Source: DASSUW01 sp963830725 (GTDB lineage: Bacteria > Actinomycetota > Thermoleophilia > Solirubrobacterales > Solirubrobacteraceae). Taken from it: a stretch of 64,000 bases of DNA. The notes beneath the pieces are model-generated. The model saw nothing but the letters and a program-made list of their open reading frames with translations, did not search any database and had not been told where the DNA came from. Positions within the stretch are counted from its first letter, which is position 1. Every line of letters begins with the position of its first letter. The stretch is from the NCBI GenBank assembly GCA_963830725.1, contig CAWHNO010000016.1, positions 186,001-250,000 on the forward strand, read 5' to 3'. Of this stretch, positions 43,152 through 50,496 are shown piece after piece. The position numbers were made by a program, and so were the translations under genes.

Positions 43152-43723
43152 ACCGCCACCTGACCCTCTCCGAGCTGCGCCCGCATCTTCTTCAGTCCGA
43201 GACGCATCCGTCCCTTCACCGTGCCGACCGGGGTGTCGAGCATGTCGGCGATCTCCGTGTGCGTGAAGCCGCCGAAGTACGCGAGCTCGATGACCTGCGA
43301 CTGGTCGGCGGGCAGCGAGGACAGCGCGCCGCGCACCGTGCCGGCCTCCTCGCGGCGGGCCGCCTCGAGGTCGGTGCGCTCACGTGCCTCGAAGCGCTCC
43401 TCGATGCCCTCGTCGCTCGCCCGCCGGCGGTCGTGCACCGTGGCGCGCCGCAGGGCGTCGATCGCCCGGTGGTGGACGATCCCGAGGACCCAGGTGCGGA
43501 CCGAGCCGCGCGAGCGGTCATACCGCGCCCCCGAGCGCCAGAGCGACAGGAAGGCATCCTGCGTGACGTCCTCGGCGCCCGCGCGCGTGCCCATCATCCG
43601 GTAGGCGAGCGAGAAGGCGGCGGCGGAGTGACGCTCGTAGATGACCTCGAACGCGCGTGCGTCCCCGCCACGCACGTACTGCATGACGTCCTCGTCGGCC
43701 AGGGAGCGCAGGTCATGCCCCAT
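43148..43723 (-). CDS. ECF RNA polymerase sigma factor (SigK-like)
   Basis: A 191-residue ECF sigma factor. Region 2 is FEVIYERHSAAAFSLAYRMM and AEDVTQDAFLSLWRSGARYD. Region 4 is LSSLPADQSQVIELAYFGGF, THTEIADMLDTPVGTVKGRM and the final recognition helix. Together with the downstream RskA-type anti-sigma it forms a SigK/RskA-style module, as in mycobacteria. Target promoters cannot be deduced here. It is separated from the next ECF module by 34 bases. Confidence 0.92.
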   Translation of the reverse strand: MGHDLRSLADEDVMQYVRGGDARAFEVIYERHSAAAFSLAYRMMGTRAGAEDVTQDAFLSLWRSGARYDRSRGSVRTWVLGIVHHRAIDALRRATVHDRRRASDEGIEERFEARERTDLEAARREEAGTVRGALSSLPADQSQVIELAYFGGFTHTEIADMLDTPVGTVKGRMRLGLKKMRAQLGEGQVAV

Positions 43724-43757
43724 AGACCGTTAACTTCGCATCAGCGACCGATGCGGA

Positions 43758-44129
43758 TCACCGTCGGCGCGCCGTGTCGTTGAAGACGCGCAGCGCCTCC
43801 CGCGCGGCGTCGCGCAGCGTGCGCTCGGCCAGGTCGAACGTGCCGCGCGACTGGGCGCGGCGCTTGTGGCGCCGGCCGCGCGTGCGCAGCACCACGAGCC
43901 CGGCGGCGGCGCCGGTGCCGATGACCACGGCGGCCGCGGGGCCGAGCGCGGCGCGCGGCCAGTTGCGCGGATCCTTCATCGCGCGCAGCTCCCACGCCTC
44001 GAGCTCGTCGGCCGCCAGTTCGACGAGCGAGCCGAGCGTCGTCTGCAGACGCTCATCGAGGTCCGCAGGCGGCTCGACCGGCGCGAGCGCCTGGCGCAGC
44101 CGCACCTCGAAATCCCAGCTATCGCTCAT
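43758..44129 (-). CDS. Putative membrane-bound partner of ECF sigma factor
   Basis: A 123-residue protein overlapping the end of the ECF sigma gene by four bases, so co-translated with it. It has an acidic helical N-terminus (FEVRLRQALAPVEPPADLDE, LQTTLGSLVELAADELEAWE), one membrane helix (LGPAAAVVIGTGAAAGLVVL) and a basic C-terminal tail. There is no zinc-finger HxxxCxxC motif, so it is not a standard ZAS anti-sigma. Position and topology suggest an anti-sigma role, but that is inference. I do not recognise the family. Confidence 0.7.
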   Translation of the reverse strand: MSDSWDFEVRLRQALAPVEPPADLDERLQTTLGSLVELAADELEAWELRAMKDPRNWPRAALGPAAAVVIGTGAAAGLVVLRTRGRRHKRRAQSRGTFDLAERTLRDAAREALRVFNDTARRR

Positions 44130-44674
44130 ACGGTCTCAGTTCCCGCCTCGGCCTTCACCAGTTCCTCCAACTGCCGGATCGCGCGGTGGATCAGCACCTT
44201 GGTCGCCCCGTCGGTGCGGCCCAGCGCACGCGCGATCTCTCGATTGTCCATACCCAGCGCGAAGCGCATGATCAGCGCCTCGCGGCGATCGTCCGGAAGC
44301 CGCTGCACGCATTGCAGGATCCGGTTGAGGTCCTCGCGGTCCTCCACCAGGTCCTCGGTCGTGTGGAGCTCCGGCAGCGCGCCTGCATCGTCGATGTTCG
44401 TCTGCGGCCGGCGCGAGCGGTCGCGGTAGTAGTTGGCCGCCAGGTTGTGCGCGATGCGGATCAGCCACGGCCGCAGCGGGCGGCCCTGCGACTCGCGCTG
44501 CGCCCGCTCGAAGTGCCGGTACGCCTGCAGGAACGTCTGCTCGGTGAGGTCCTCGGCGTCGTGGTGGTTGCCCACCCGGTAGTACGAGTACGAGTAGACG
44601 TCGCGCAGGTGCGCCCGGTAGAGCTCCGTGAAGGCCGCGTCGAGCCGGGCCTTGTCGGGGGGTGAGCCCTCCAT
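44126..44674 (-). CDS. ECF RNA polymerase sigma factor
   Basis: A 182-residue ECF sigma factor of the SigE/SigW-like group. Region 2 is FTELYRAHLRDVYSYSYYRV and DAEDLTEQTFLQAYRHFERA, then PWLIRIAHNLAANYYRD. Region 4 is VQRLPDDRREALIMRFALGM, NREIARALGRTDGATKVLIH. It leads a two-gene unit with the membrane protein at 43758. Two different ECF modules lie back to back here, both on the minus strand, suggesting related envelope or stress regulons. Confidence 0.92.
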   Translation of the reverse strand: MEGSPPDKARLDAAFTELYRAHLRDVYSYSYYRVGNHHDAEDLTEQTFLQAYRHFERAQRESQGRPLRPWLIRIAHNLAANYYRDRSRRPQTNIDDAGALPELHTTEDLVEDREDLNRILQCVQRLPDDRREALIMRFALGMDNREIARALGRTDGATKVLIHRAIRQLEELVKAEAGTETV

Positions 44675-44713
44675 CGGTCACGGAGGCTAGATGATCGGAT
44701 CCGGTCATCACTC

Positions 44714-46393
44714 CTATGCCGCCCGGGCCGCGCCCGCCCTGGCCTTCTTCTTGGGCGCGGTGACCGACGAGGTGAAGCGGGCAGGCTCGACGCGGCCCTC
44801 GATCAGTCCGGCCAGCGATCCCAGCACCGGCGCGTCGACGCCGGCGTCGCGGATGCGCGCAGCGAGGAGCGGCACGGAGTCGACCGCCTCGGCGGTCTGG
44901 CCGAGCGCGTCGCAGATCTCGTCGCCGGAGACGCCCTGCGCGAGCAGCTCGCCCGCGCGGCGGTTGCGCGAGCCGCTGGCCAGGACGGTGGCGACGAGGT
45001 CGCCCGTGCCGGCGAGGCCGGCGAAGGTCTCGGGCTGCGAGCCCGCCTGGCGGGCGTAGGCGTCGACCTCGGCGAACACCTTGCCGGCGGCGGCGCCCGC
45101 GGCGTTGGGCCCGGCCCCCGCCGCGGCCGCCGCGGCGAGGGCGGCGGCGTTCTTGGCGCAGCCGGCCAGCTCGACCCCGACGAGGTCGGTCGTGGCGGCG
45201 ACATCGAAGCCCGCGGCGGCGAGCGCGTCGCCGACCTGCCGCGCGAAGGCGGGGTCCTTGGTGGCGAGCACGAGCGAGGCGCCGTCCTCGAGCGCGGCCT
45301 TGGCATGGGCGGGGCCGCCGAGGGCGCCGACCGCCCAGGCGGACACGCGCTCGCTCACGAACGCGGCGGGCAGCGTGCCGAGCGGCGGCACGAGGCCCTT
45401 GGACATGACCAGGACGCCCGCGCGCGGGGCTATGGCGCCGGCGTGAGCCGCCACGGTGGCGGGCAGTGCGGCGGCGGGCACGGCGAAGGCGACGAGGTCG
45501 TGGCGCGAGAGCTCGAGGTCGGCGGCGCGCACGGGATGTACCGCCTTCGGGATCTCGACGCCGGGCAGGTAGCGCTCGTTGACGCGCGCGACGGCCAACT
45601 CCTCGGCCTGCTCATGCGTGCGCGTGCCGAGATCGACCTCGAGCCCGGCGCGGGCGAGCATGACGGCGACGCTGGTACCCCAGGCGCCGGCGCCGATGAC
45701 CGCGGCGCGGCGCAACGGCGGCAGGCCACCGAGCCACTCCCACTGGAGCATCACGTTCGGCCACACGCGGTCGGTGACGGCGGCGGCGAGCTGCGGCGAC
45801 GGCGACTCGACCTTCGGGAAGGTGAGCGGGCGGCCGATCCGGATGCGCACCTTGTGCGGGCGGATGCGCCAGCCCTTGCGGACCGCCTCGGTCCCGATCA
45901 CGGCGAGCGGCACGATCGGTGCCCCGGTCTCGAGCGCCAGGCGCCCGAGCCCACGCTTCGGGCGTCCGAGCGCACCCGGGCGGATCCGGGTGCCCTCGGG
46001 GAAGATCAGCACGCAGTCGCCGCGATTGAGGATCGCCCGCGCGGTCTCCAGCATGTCGGCGTCGGCGGCGCCGCGGCGGACGGGGAAGGCGCCGAGCGCG
46101 TTGAGATACCAGCCGAAGAGCCGGTTGCGGAAGAGCTCCTCCTTGGCCACGTAGTAGAGCGGCCGGCGAGCGATCGTCCCGATCACGAAGGGATCGAGGA
46201 ACGACCGGTGGTTGGAGGCGAAGATCACCGGGCCCGACGTCGGGATGTGCTCGCGGCCGATCCGCGACATCCGCCAGTAGAGGTGGGCGAAGGGCTGGAA
46301 CACCGCGCGGGTGAGCCAGTACACGATCGGATTAACGCCGCGCTCGCGGGCGCGCGCGTGCAGGCGGCTGGAGTCGGCGCGAGCCGAGGTCAT
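44714..46393 (-). CDS. Fused acyltransferase (PlsC) and glycerol-3-phosphate dehydrogenase (GpsA)
   Basis: A single 559-residue frame with two enzymes of phospholipid synthesis. Residues 1-230 are a PlsC-type 1-acylglycerol-3-phosphate acyltransferase (NHRSFLD, FPEGTRIRPGALGRPKRG). Residues 230-550 are NAD(P)-dependent glycerol-3-phosphate dehydrogenase (RAAVIGAGAWGTSVAVMLAR; catalytic lysine in GVELAGCAKNAAALA; GLAGTGDLVATVLASGSRNR). There is no stop or restart between them; the junction is around EWLGGLPPLRRAAVIG. GpsA makes glycerol-3-phosphate and PlsC adds the second acyl chain, so the fusion could channel flux. The ATG at 46393 is the natural start. The C-terminal tail is lysine/alanine-rich. 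Confidence 0.93.
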   Translation of the reverse strand: MTSARADSSRLHARARERGVNPIVYWLTRAVFQPFAHLYWRMSRIGREHIPTSGPVIFASNHRSFLDPFVIGTIARRPLYYVAKEELFRNRLFGWYLNALGAFPVRRGAADADMLETARAILNRGDCVLIFPEGTRIRPGALGRPKRGLGRLALETGAPIVPLAVIGTEAVRKGWRIRPHKVRIRIGRPLTFPKVESPSPQLAAAVTDRVWPNVMLQWEWLGGLPPLRRAAVIGAGAWGTSVAVMLARAGLEVDLGTRTHEQAEELAVARVNERYLPGVEIPKAVHPVRAADLELSRHDLVAFAVPAAALPATVAAHAGAIAPRAGVLVMSKGLVPPLGTLPAAFVSERVSAWAVGALGGPAHAKAALEDGASLVLATKDPAFARQVGDALAAAGFDVAATTDLVGVELAGCAKNAAALAAAAAAGAGPNAAGAAAGKVFAEVDAYARQAGSQPETFAGLAGTGDLVATVLASGSRNRRAGELLAQGVSGDEICDALGQTAEAVDSVPLLAARIRDAGVDAPVLGSLAGLIEGRVEPARFTSSVTAPKKKARAGAARAA

Positions 46394-46447
46394 GTGTCCC
46401 TCACAGACAGCGGTACCCGGTTGGGCGAGGCTCGTTACAGTGCCGCC

Positions 46448-46960
46448 ATGGCGTTCGACCGGACCCGCACCGTGCGAGGCGCGCTCGCGGGTAGCGTGGG
46501 CGCCGCGGTCTGGCTCGCCGTGCAGCCGCTCGACCGGCACCTCTTCGGCGTCGACTACGACGATGCAGAGCTGCTGGGGCGCCTGGTTGCCCGCGGACGC
46601 CCCGAGGCGCAGGCCGTCGGCGCCGTCCTGCACGTGCAGAACGGCGCGCTGTTCGGCGCCGTGTACGCGCAGCTCGCGCCGAGCCTGCCGGTCCACCCGG
46701 TGCTGCGCGGCCCGCTGGCCGCCCTGCTCGAGCATCTGGCGACGTGGCCGGCGATCGCGCTGGTCGAGCCGTCGCTGTGGCGCAACGGGCGCGCCTTCGC
46801 GCAGTCCGCCTGCCGCCACCTGCTGTTCGGCGTGGTCGTCGGCGAGCTGGAGCGGCGGCTGAACCCGCCCGCCGCCGACCTCGAGCCCGTCGACGAGGCG
46901 GCGGTGGCGTCGAACGGCCACGGATCCGCCGCGCACCTGGTGGCGAGCGGTCCGAACTGA
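46448..46960 (+). CDS. Small membrane-associated protein of unknown function
   Basis: A 170-residue protein with several hydrophobic segments (RGALAGSVGAAVWLAVQPLD, GALFGAVYAQLAP, LAALLEHLATWPAIALVEP, HLLFGVVVGELERRL). The pattern resembles glycine-rich DUF-type membrane proteins (YagU-like), but no firm family is recognised. The C-terminal 25 residues are polar and probably disordered. It is divergent from the PlsC-GpsA gene. The next gene follows in the same reading frame 33 bases after its stop. Confidence 0.7.
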   Translation: MAFDRTRTVRGALAGSVGAAVWLAVQPLDRHLFGVDYDDAELLGRLVARGRPEAQAVGAVLHVQNGALFGAVYAQLAPSLPVHPVLRGPLAALLEHLATWPAIALVEPSLWRNGRAFAQSACRHLLFGVVVGELERRLNPPAADLEPVDEAAVASNGHGSAAHLVASGPN

Positions 46961-46993
46961 GCGAGCGAGGGATCCACGCTCAGCGGATCCAGG

Positions 46994-47920
46994 CTGACCC
47001 GGCGCGTCCTCATCACCGGGGCGTCGGGCTTCGTCGGCCGGCACCTCGCGGCCGCGTGTGTGGCGGAGGGCGACGAGGTGATCGGGATCACGCGCTCGGC
47101 GGCGCCCGAGGACGTGCCCGGCGCCGCGCGGTCCGCCGACTTGCTCGACCCCGCCGAGGCGCGCGCCGCGGTCGCGGGGTCGCAGCCGCAGGTCGTCTAC
47201 CACCTGGCGGCGCGCGCCCACGTCGGCGAGTCGTGGCAGGACCCGGCCGGGACGATCCTCGACAACGTGGCCATGACGCACAACGTGCTCGAGGCGGTGC
47301 GCGCCGAGGCACCCGCGGCGACGGTCGTGGCCGTCGCCTCCGGCGAGGTCTACGGCCCGCCCGAGCGGCTGCCCGTCGTCGAGACGGCGCCGCTGCGCCC
47401 GCAGAACCCGTACGCCGTCTCCAAGGCGTCGAGCGACCTGCTGGCCGGCTTCTACGCCGACGCCCACGGCCTGCGCGTCGTGCGCGCCCGCGCCTTCAAC
47501 CACGCCGGGCCCGGTCAGGAGCCGATCTACGCGATCGCCGCGTTCGCGCGACAGGTCGCGGCGGCGGTCGACGCGGGCGAGGACCCGGTCCGCATCGTCA
47601 CCGGCAATCCAGACACGCGCCGCGACTACACCGACGTGCGCGACGTCGTGCGCGCGTACCGGCTGCTCGCCGAGCGCGCCGAGCCGGGCATCTACAACGT
47701 CTGCTCGGGCCGCACGGCGTCGGCCTCCGAGCTGGTGGCCGGGCTCGCCGAGGCGGCCGGCGTGGGGTTCGAGCACGTGGTCGACCCGGGGTTGATGCGG
47801 GCGCACGAGGTGATCGAATTGCGCGGCTCGTTCGAGGCGCTGCGGGCGGCGACCGGCTGGGAGCCGGAGATCCCGCTCGCGCGGACGCTCAGCGAGACGC
47901 TGGCGTGGTGGCGAGCCTAG
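46994..47920 (+). CDS. NAD-dependent epimerase/reductase (GDP-6-deoxymannose reductase-like)
   Basis: A 308-residue extended short-chain dehydrogenase acting on a nucleotide sugar. The N-terminal Rossmann motif RRVLITGASGFVGRHLAAA, the catalytic region SGEVYGPPERLPVVE with YAVSK (Tyr-x-x-x-Lys), and AFNHAGPGQEPIYAIA match the RMD/GMD subgroup. The Rossmann start lies upstream of any ATG, GTG or TTG. After the in-frame TGA at 46958 the first possible start is CTG at 46994 (CTGACCCGG), so a CTG start is inferred. The ORF proper would otherwise lack its NAD-binding motif. Confidence 0.87.
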   Translation: MTRRVLITGASGFVGRHLAAACVAEGDEVIGITRSAAPEDVPGAARSADLLDPAEARAAVAGSQPQVVYHLAARAHVGESWQDPAGTILDNVAMTHNVLEAVRAEAPAATVVAVASGEVYGPPERLPVVETAPLRPQNPYAVSKASSDLLAGFYADAHGLRVVRARAFNHAGPGQEPIYAIAAFARQVAAAVDAGEDPVRIVTGNPDTRRDYTDVRDVVRAYRLLAERAEPGIYNVCSGRTASASELVAGLAEAAGVGFEHVVDPGLMRAHEVIELRGSFEALRAATGWEPEIPLARTLSETLAWWRA

Positions 47921-47979
47921 TCGAGCCGGCGGTACTCGAGCTACGCAGGCGACTAGCGCCGGCCGCGCCGCCCTCGGCG

Positions 47980-48214
47980 AACGTCAACTGCTTGCATTGA
48001 GGGCAGGGACGGAAGGGGCCGGTTGCGCATCGTGGAAGGCGGTGCGCCGGCGGCGGGCGTTCAGGACGACGTGGGGTTGCTAACTCGCGCTATGCGCGCA
48101 TTGACAACCCCAACCTGCACGTGCACCTATTTCCGCGCCCGAATCGCGCCCGTCACATCCCGCCACGCGGAACGAGCCAGCCAACCCCGCCTCCCTACAA
48201 GCAAGAAGTTCGCC
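47980..48214. repeat. Nested-palindrome intergenic element, copy 5
   Basis: Left end AACGTCAACTGCTTGCATTG; right end on the other strand GGCGAACTTCTTGCTTGTAG, inverted and imperfect. An inner hairpin at 48073-48111 (GGGGTTG/CAACCCC outside, CGCGC/GCGCG inside, loop TAT) is closely related to that of copy 4. The outer ends are more diverged than in the other copies. It is the only copy not between two convergent coding genes. It fills most of the gap between 47921 and 48274. Confidence 0.7.
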
Positions 48215-48232
48215 CACCCACGCGGCGCACAG

Positions 48233-48246
48233 TTAGGGTACCCTAA
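48233..48246. promoter_or_regulatory. Perfect palindrome upstream of the gene at 48275
   Basis: TTAGGGTACCCTAA is a perfect 14-bp palindrome 28 bases before the ATG. TACATT (48254-48259) is a plausible -10 box, so the palindrome would overlap the -35 region and repress when bound. The TTAGG/CCTAA half-sites recall DtxR/IdeR metal boxes, but the spacing is shorter than the standard iron box. Confidence 0.5.
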
Positions 48247-48274
48247 GAACCTGATACATTCGGTCGGAATTGGC

Positions 48275-48568
48275 ATGACCGAGCCGCGATCGTGGGACAC
48301 GCTGGGCGCGACCGAGCCGGGGGCGTTTGAACGCCTGCACGCGGGGATCGGCGAGCCGGAGCGGCTGTGGCTGATCGACCCGGCGACGAATCCGACCCCA
48401 CCCGCCCCGCCGCCCTCGGGTCCGGTGCGCAGCCACTGCGGGCACGAGGTCGCGTTCGCCGCGCTCACCGGCGTCTACGCGCGGCTGGTGCGCGACGGCG
48501 ATCAGGCCGCCGCCCACCGCGCGGTCAGACTCCGCGGCCGGCTTCCCGTGACCCGCAACGAGTCCTAG
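48275..48568 (+). CDS. Small protein of unknown function
   Basis: A 97-residue protein with no recognised family. The N-terminus is acidic (SWDTLGATEPGAFERLHAGI), followed by a proline-rich centre (NPTPPAPPPSGPVRSHCGHE) and a helical C-terminus (FAALTGVYARLVRDGDQAAA). The Cys-His pair SHCGHE might bind a metal. Codon use is typical of the window. A perfect palindrome and promoter-like sequence lie upstream, and tRNA-Thr follows the stop by 13 bases. If the palindrome is a metal-regulator site, a role in metal handling is possible, but this is speculative. Confidence 0.6.
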   Translation: MTEPRSWDTLGATEPGAFERLHAGIGEPERLWLIDPATNPTPPAPPPSGPVRSHCGHEVAFAALTGVYARLVRDGDQAAAHRAVRLRGRLPVTRNES

Positions 48569-48581
48569 ACTCGTTGCCCGC

Positions 48582-48654
48582 GCCGGAGTAGCTCAGCTGG
48601 TAGAGCAACGACCTTGTAAGTCGTAGGCCAGGGGTTCGAGTCCCCTCTCCGGCT
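48582..48654 (+). tRNA. tRNA-Thr (anticodon TGT)
   Basis: A 73-nt cloverleaf: acceptor arms GCCGGAG/CTCCGGC pair perfectly, the D-arm is GCTCAGCTGGTAGAGC, the anticodon stem-loop is CGACCTTGTAAGTCG with anticodon TGT, and the T-arm AGGGGTTCGAGTCCCCT has the TTCGAGT loop. The 3' CCA is not encoded. It reads ACA (and by wobble other) threonine codons. Confidence 0.97.
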
Positions 48655-48718
48655 CTTCGGCCGAGACACAGCGCTTCCACCGGGCCGGGCGCGGGTGGTA
48701 AGCGCCCGCGCGTTGGTT

Positions 48719-49252
48719 TCAGGAGGGATCGCCGCCGGCCTGCGGCGGATCCGGCTGGCGCAGCCACTGCACGATGTGGCGGTTCTCGATCAGGAAGATC
48801 GTCTCCGCCATGTTGCCGGCGCCCGTGCACGGGCGCGCGCCCGGGCCGGTGCGTTCGGTGAGCTTGAACGTCGCCCGCACGAACCAACCCTGTCCGCGCA
48901 CGGCCTCCACGAGCTGGGCGCCGCACGGCAGCCCGCGGTTGAACTCGCGAACGGCCTCGCGGTCCGGCAGCGCGCGCAGCGGATTCGTGCCGTCGAGCAC
49001 GTGCGCGGGGATCGCGAAGAAGCTCGACGCCTTCGCGAGCTGGCCCGCCCGCAGCGCGTCAGCCCAGCCGCGGATCACGCGCACCTCTCCGGCGGTCGGC
49101 TGTTTGGGCGGCGGCTTCGCGCTGCCCTCGATCTCGCGCACGACGACGTCGTCTGTGCCTGGCGTCGTCAGGCTGAAGCGCTCGGCGTCGCTCATCTCGC
49201 CGCAGCCGGCCAGGCCGACAGCGACCAGCGGCGCGATCCACGAGCGGCGCAT
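48719..49252 (-). CDS. Predicted lipoprotein, NTF2/SnoaL-like
   Basis: A 177-residue secreted protein with signal MRRSWIAPLVAVGLAGC and a lipobox (GLAGC, Cys17). The mature part (VIRGWADALRAGQLAKASSF, FAIPAHVLDGTNP, then a C-terminal strand with ENRHIVQWLRQ) resembles a small NTF2-like domain. Two further cysteines (RGLPCGAQ and ARPCTGAG) could form a disulfide. The function is unknown. It lies downstream of the nucleoside permease genes on the same strand and could be an accessory component of the importer, but nothing proves this. Confidence 0.72.
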   Translation of the reverse strand: MRRSWIAPLVAVGLAGCGEMSDAERFSLTTPGTDDVVVREIEGSAKPPPKQPTAGEVRVIRGWADALRAGQLAKASSFFAIPAHVLDGTNPLRALPDREAVREFNRGLPCGAQLVEAVRGQGWFVRATFKLTERTGPGARPCTGAGNMAETIFLIENRHIVQWLRQPDPPQAGGDPS

Positions 49253-49273
49253 GGCGCCAATGATCGCAGAGCG

Positions 49274-50496
49274 TCAGCGGTCCAAGGGACGGCCGATCGC
49301 GGCCGGCGGGATCGAGCGGCCGACGACGCCGGCCACCGCGATCAGCGTGACGACGTACGGGAGCGCCTGGAAGAGCGTGGCGGCCGACTCGGAGAACACC
49401 GGCAGCCGCTGCGCAAGCGCACTGCAGAAGCCGAACAGGCACGCGAAGGCGAGCACGCCGCTCGGCAGCCAGCGGCCGCAGATGAGCACCGCCAGCGCGA
49501 TGTAGCCGCGGCCCGCGGTCATGCTCTCGACGAACGACCCGACGAAGCCGATCGACAGGTACGCGCCGCCGATCGCCGCCAGCATGCCCGAGATCACCAC
49601 CGCGACGTAGCGGACGCGCACGGGCGACACGCCGGCCGTCTGCGCCGCGAGCGGGTTCTCGCCGACCGAGCGCAGCCGCAGCCCCATCGGCGTCCGGAAG
49701 ACCACCAGCCACGTCAGCAGGCAGGTCAGCAGCCCGAGCCAGATCAGGATGCTCATGCTCCCGATCACGTCGCCGATGAACGGGATGTCGTCGAGCAGCG
49801 GGATCGTCACGTCGGGCGCGCGCGGGATGTTGTCCGGCGTGCCCTCCGTGCCGTAGATGCTCACGTAGAAGAACCCGGTGATCCCGGCCGCGAGGAAGGT
49901 CAGCGCGAAGCCGGAGACGATCTGGTCGGCGCGCAGGGTGACCGAGAAGAGCGCGTGGATCAGGGCGAGCAGCCCGCCGGCGACCGTCCCGACCAGCAGG
50001 CCGATGACCCACGAGCCGGTCACCTCGGCGCCCCACAGGCCCCAGAACGCGCCCATCAGCATCATGCCCTCGAGCCCGATGTTGATGACGCCGCTGCGCT
50101 CGGAGAACAGGCCGCCGAGCGCGGCGAACAGCAGCGGCGTGGCGTAGCGCAGCATGGCCGCGAGCAGCGCCGACCAGACGAAGACGCGCTCGAGGTTGGT
50201 CTCGCCCGACTTCGGTGGCCACGATGCCGAGGGCGATCCCCGCGATCGCGGCCGCCACGGCGCCCCGGCCGAGCCGCTTCTCGCCCTGACGCGTCGCCCA
50301 GTGGCCGGCGGCGATGGCCGGCCAGGCCGAGGACCACGCTCGGGATCGGCGACCGGATCAACACCGGCGGAAGCGCCACGAAGAAGGCGAGGCACGCCAG
50401 CACGACGCCGGCCCAGCCGACCCGGCGCGGCGTGAGCCAGCCGCCGCGCTCCTCCTGCTCGGCGGGCGGGGCCGGCCGCGGCTCGACCAGGGTCAT
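49274..50496 (-). pseudogene. Nucleoside ABC transporter permease 2, two frameshifts
   Basis: A BmpA-type importer permease (YufQ-like). It starts at ATG 50496, overlapping the stop of permease 1 (ATGA), and reads TLVEPRPAPPAEQEERGGWL, then WAGVVLACLAFFVALPPVLI. Near 50310-50330 the frame shifts and continues as AAGHWATRQGEKRLGRGAVA. Near 50200-50215 it shifts again to ETNLERVFVWSALLAAMLRY. From there to 49274 it is intact (RSGVINIGLEGMMLMGAFW, ENPLAAQTAGVSPVRVRYVA). Each break needs one base to mend. The conserved parts remain on both sides, so indel errors in the sequence are the simplest reading. Confidence 0.82.
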
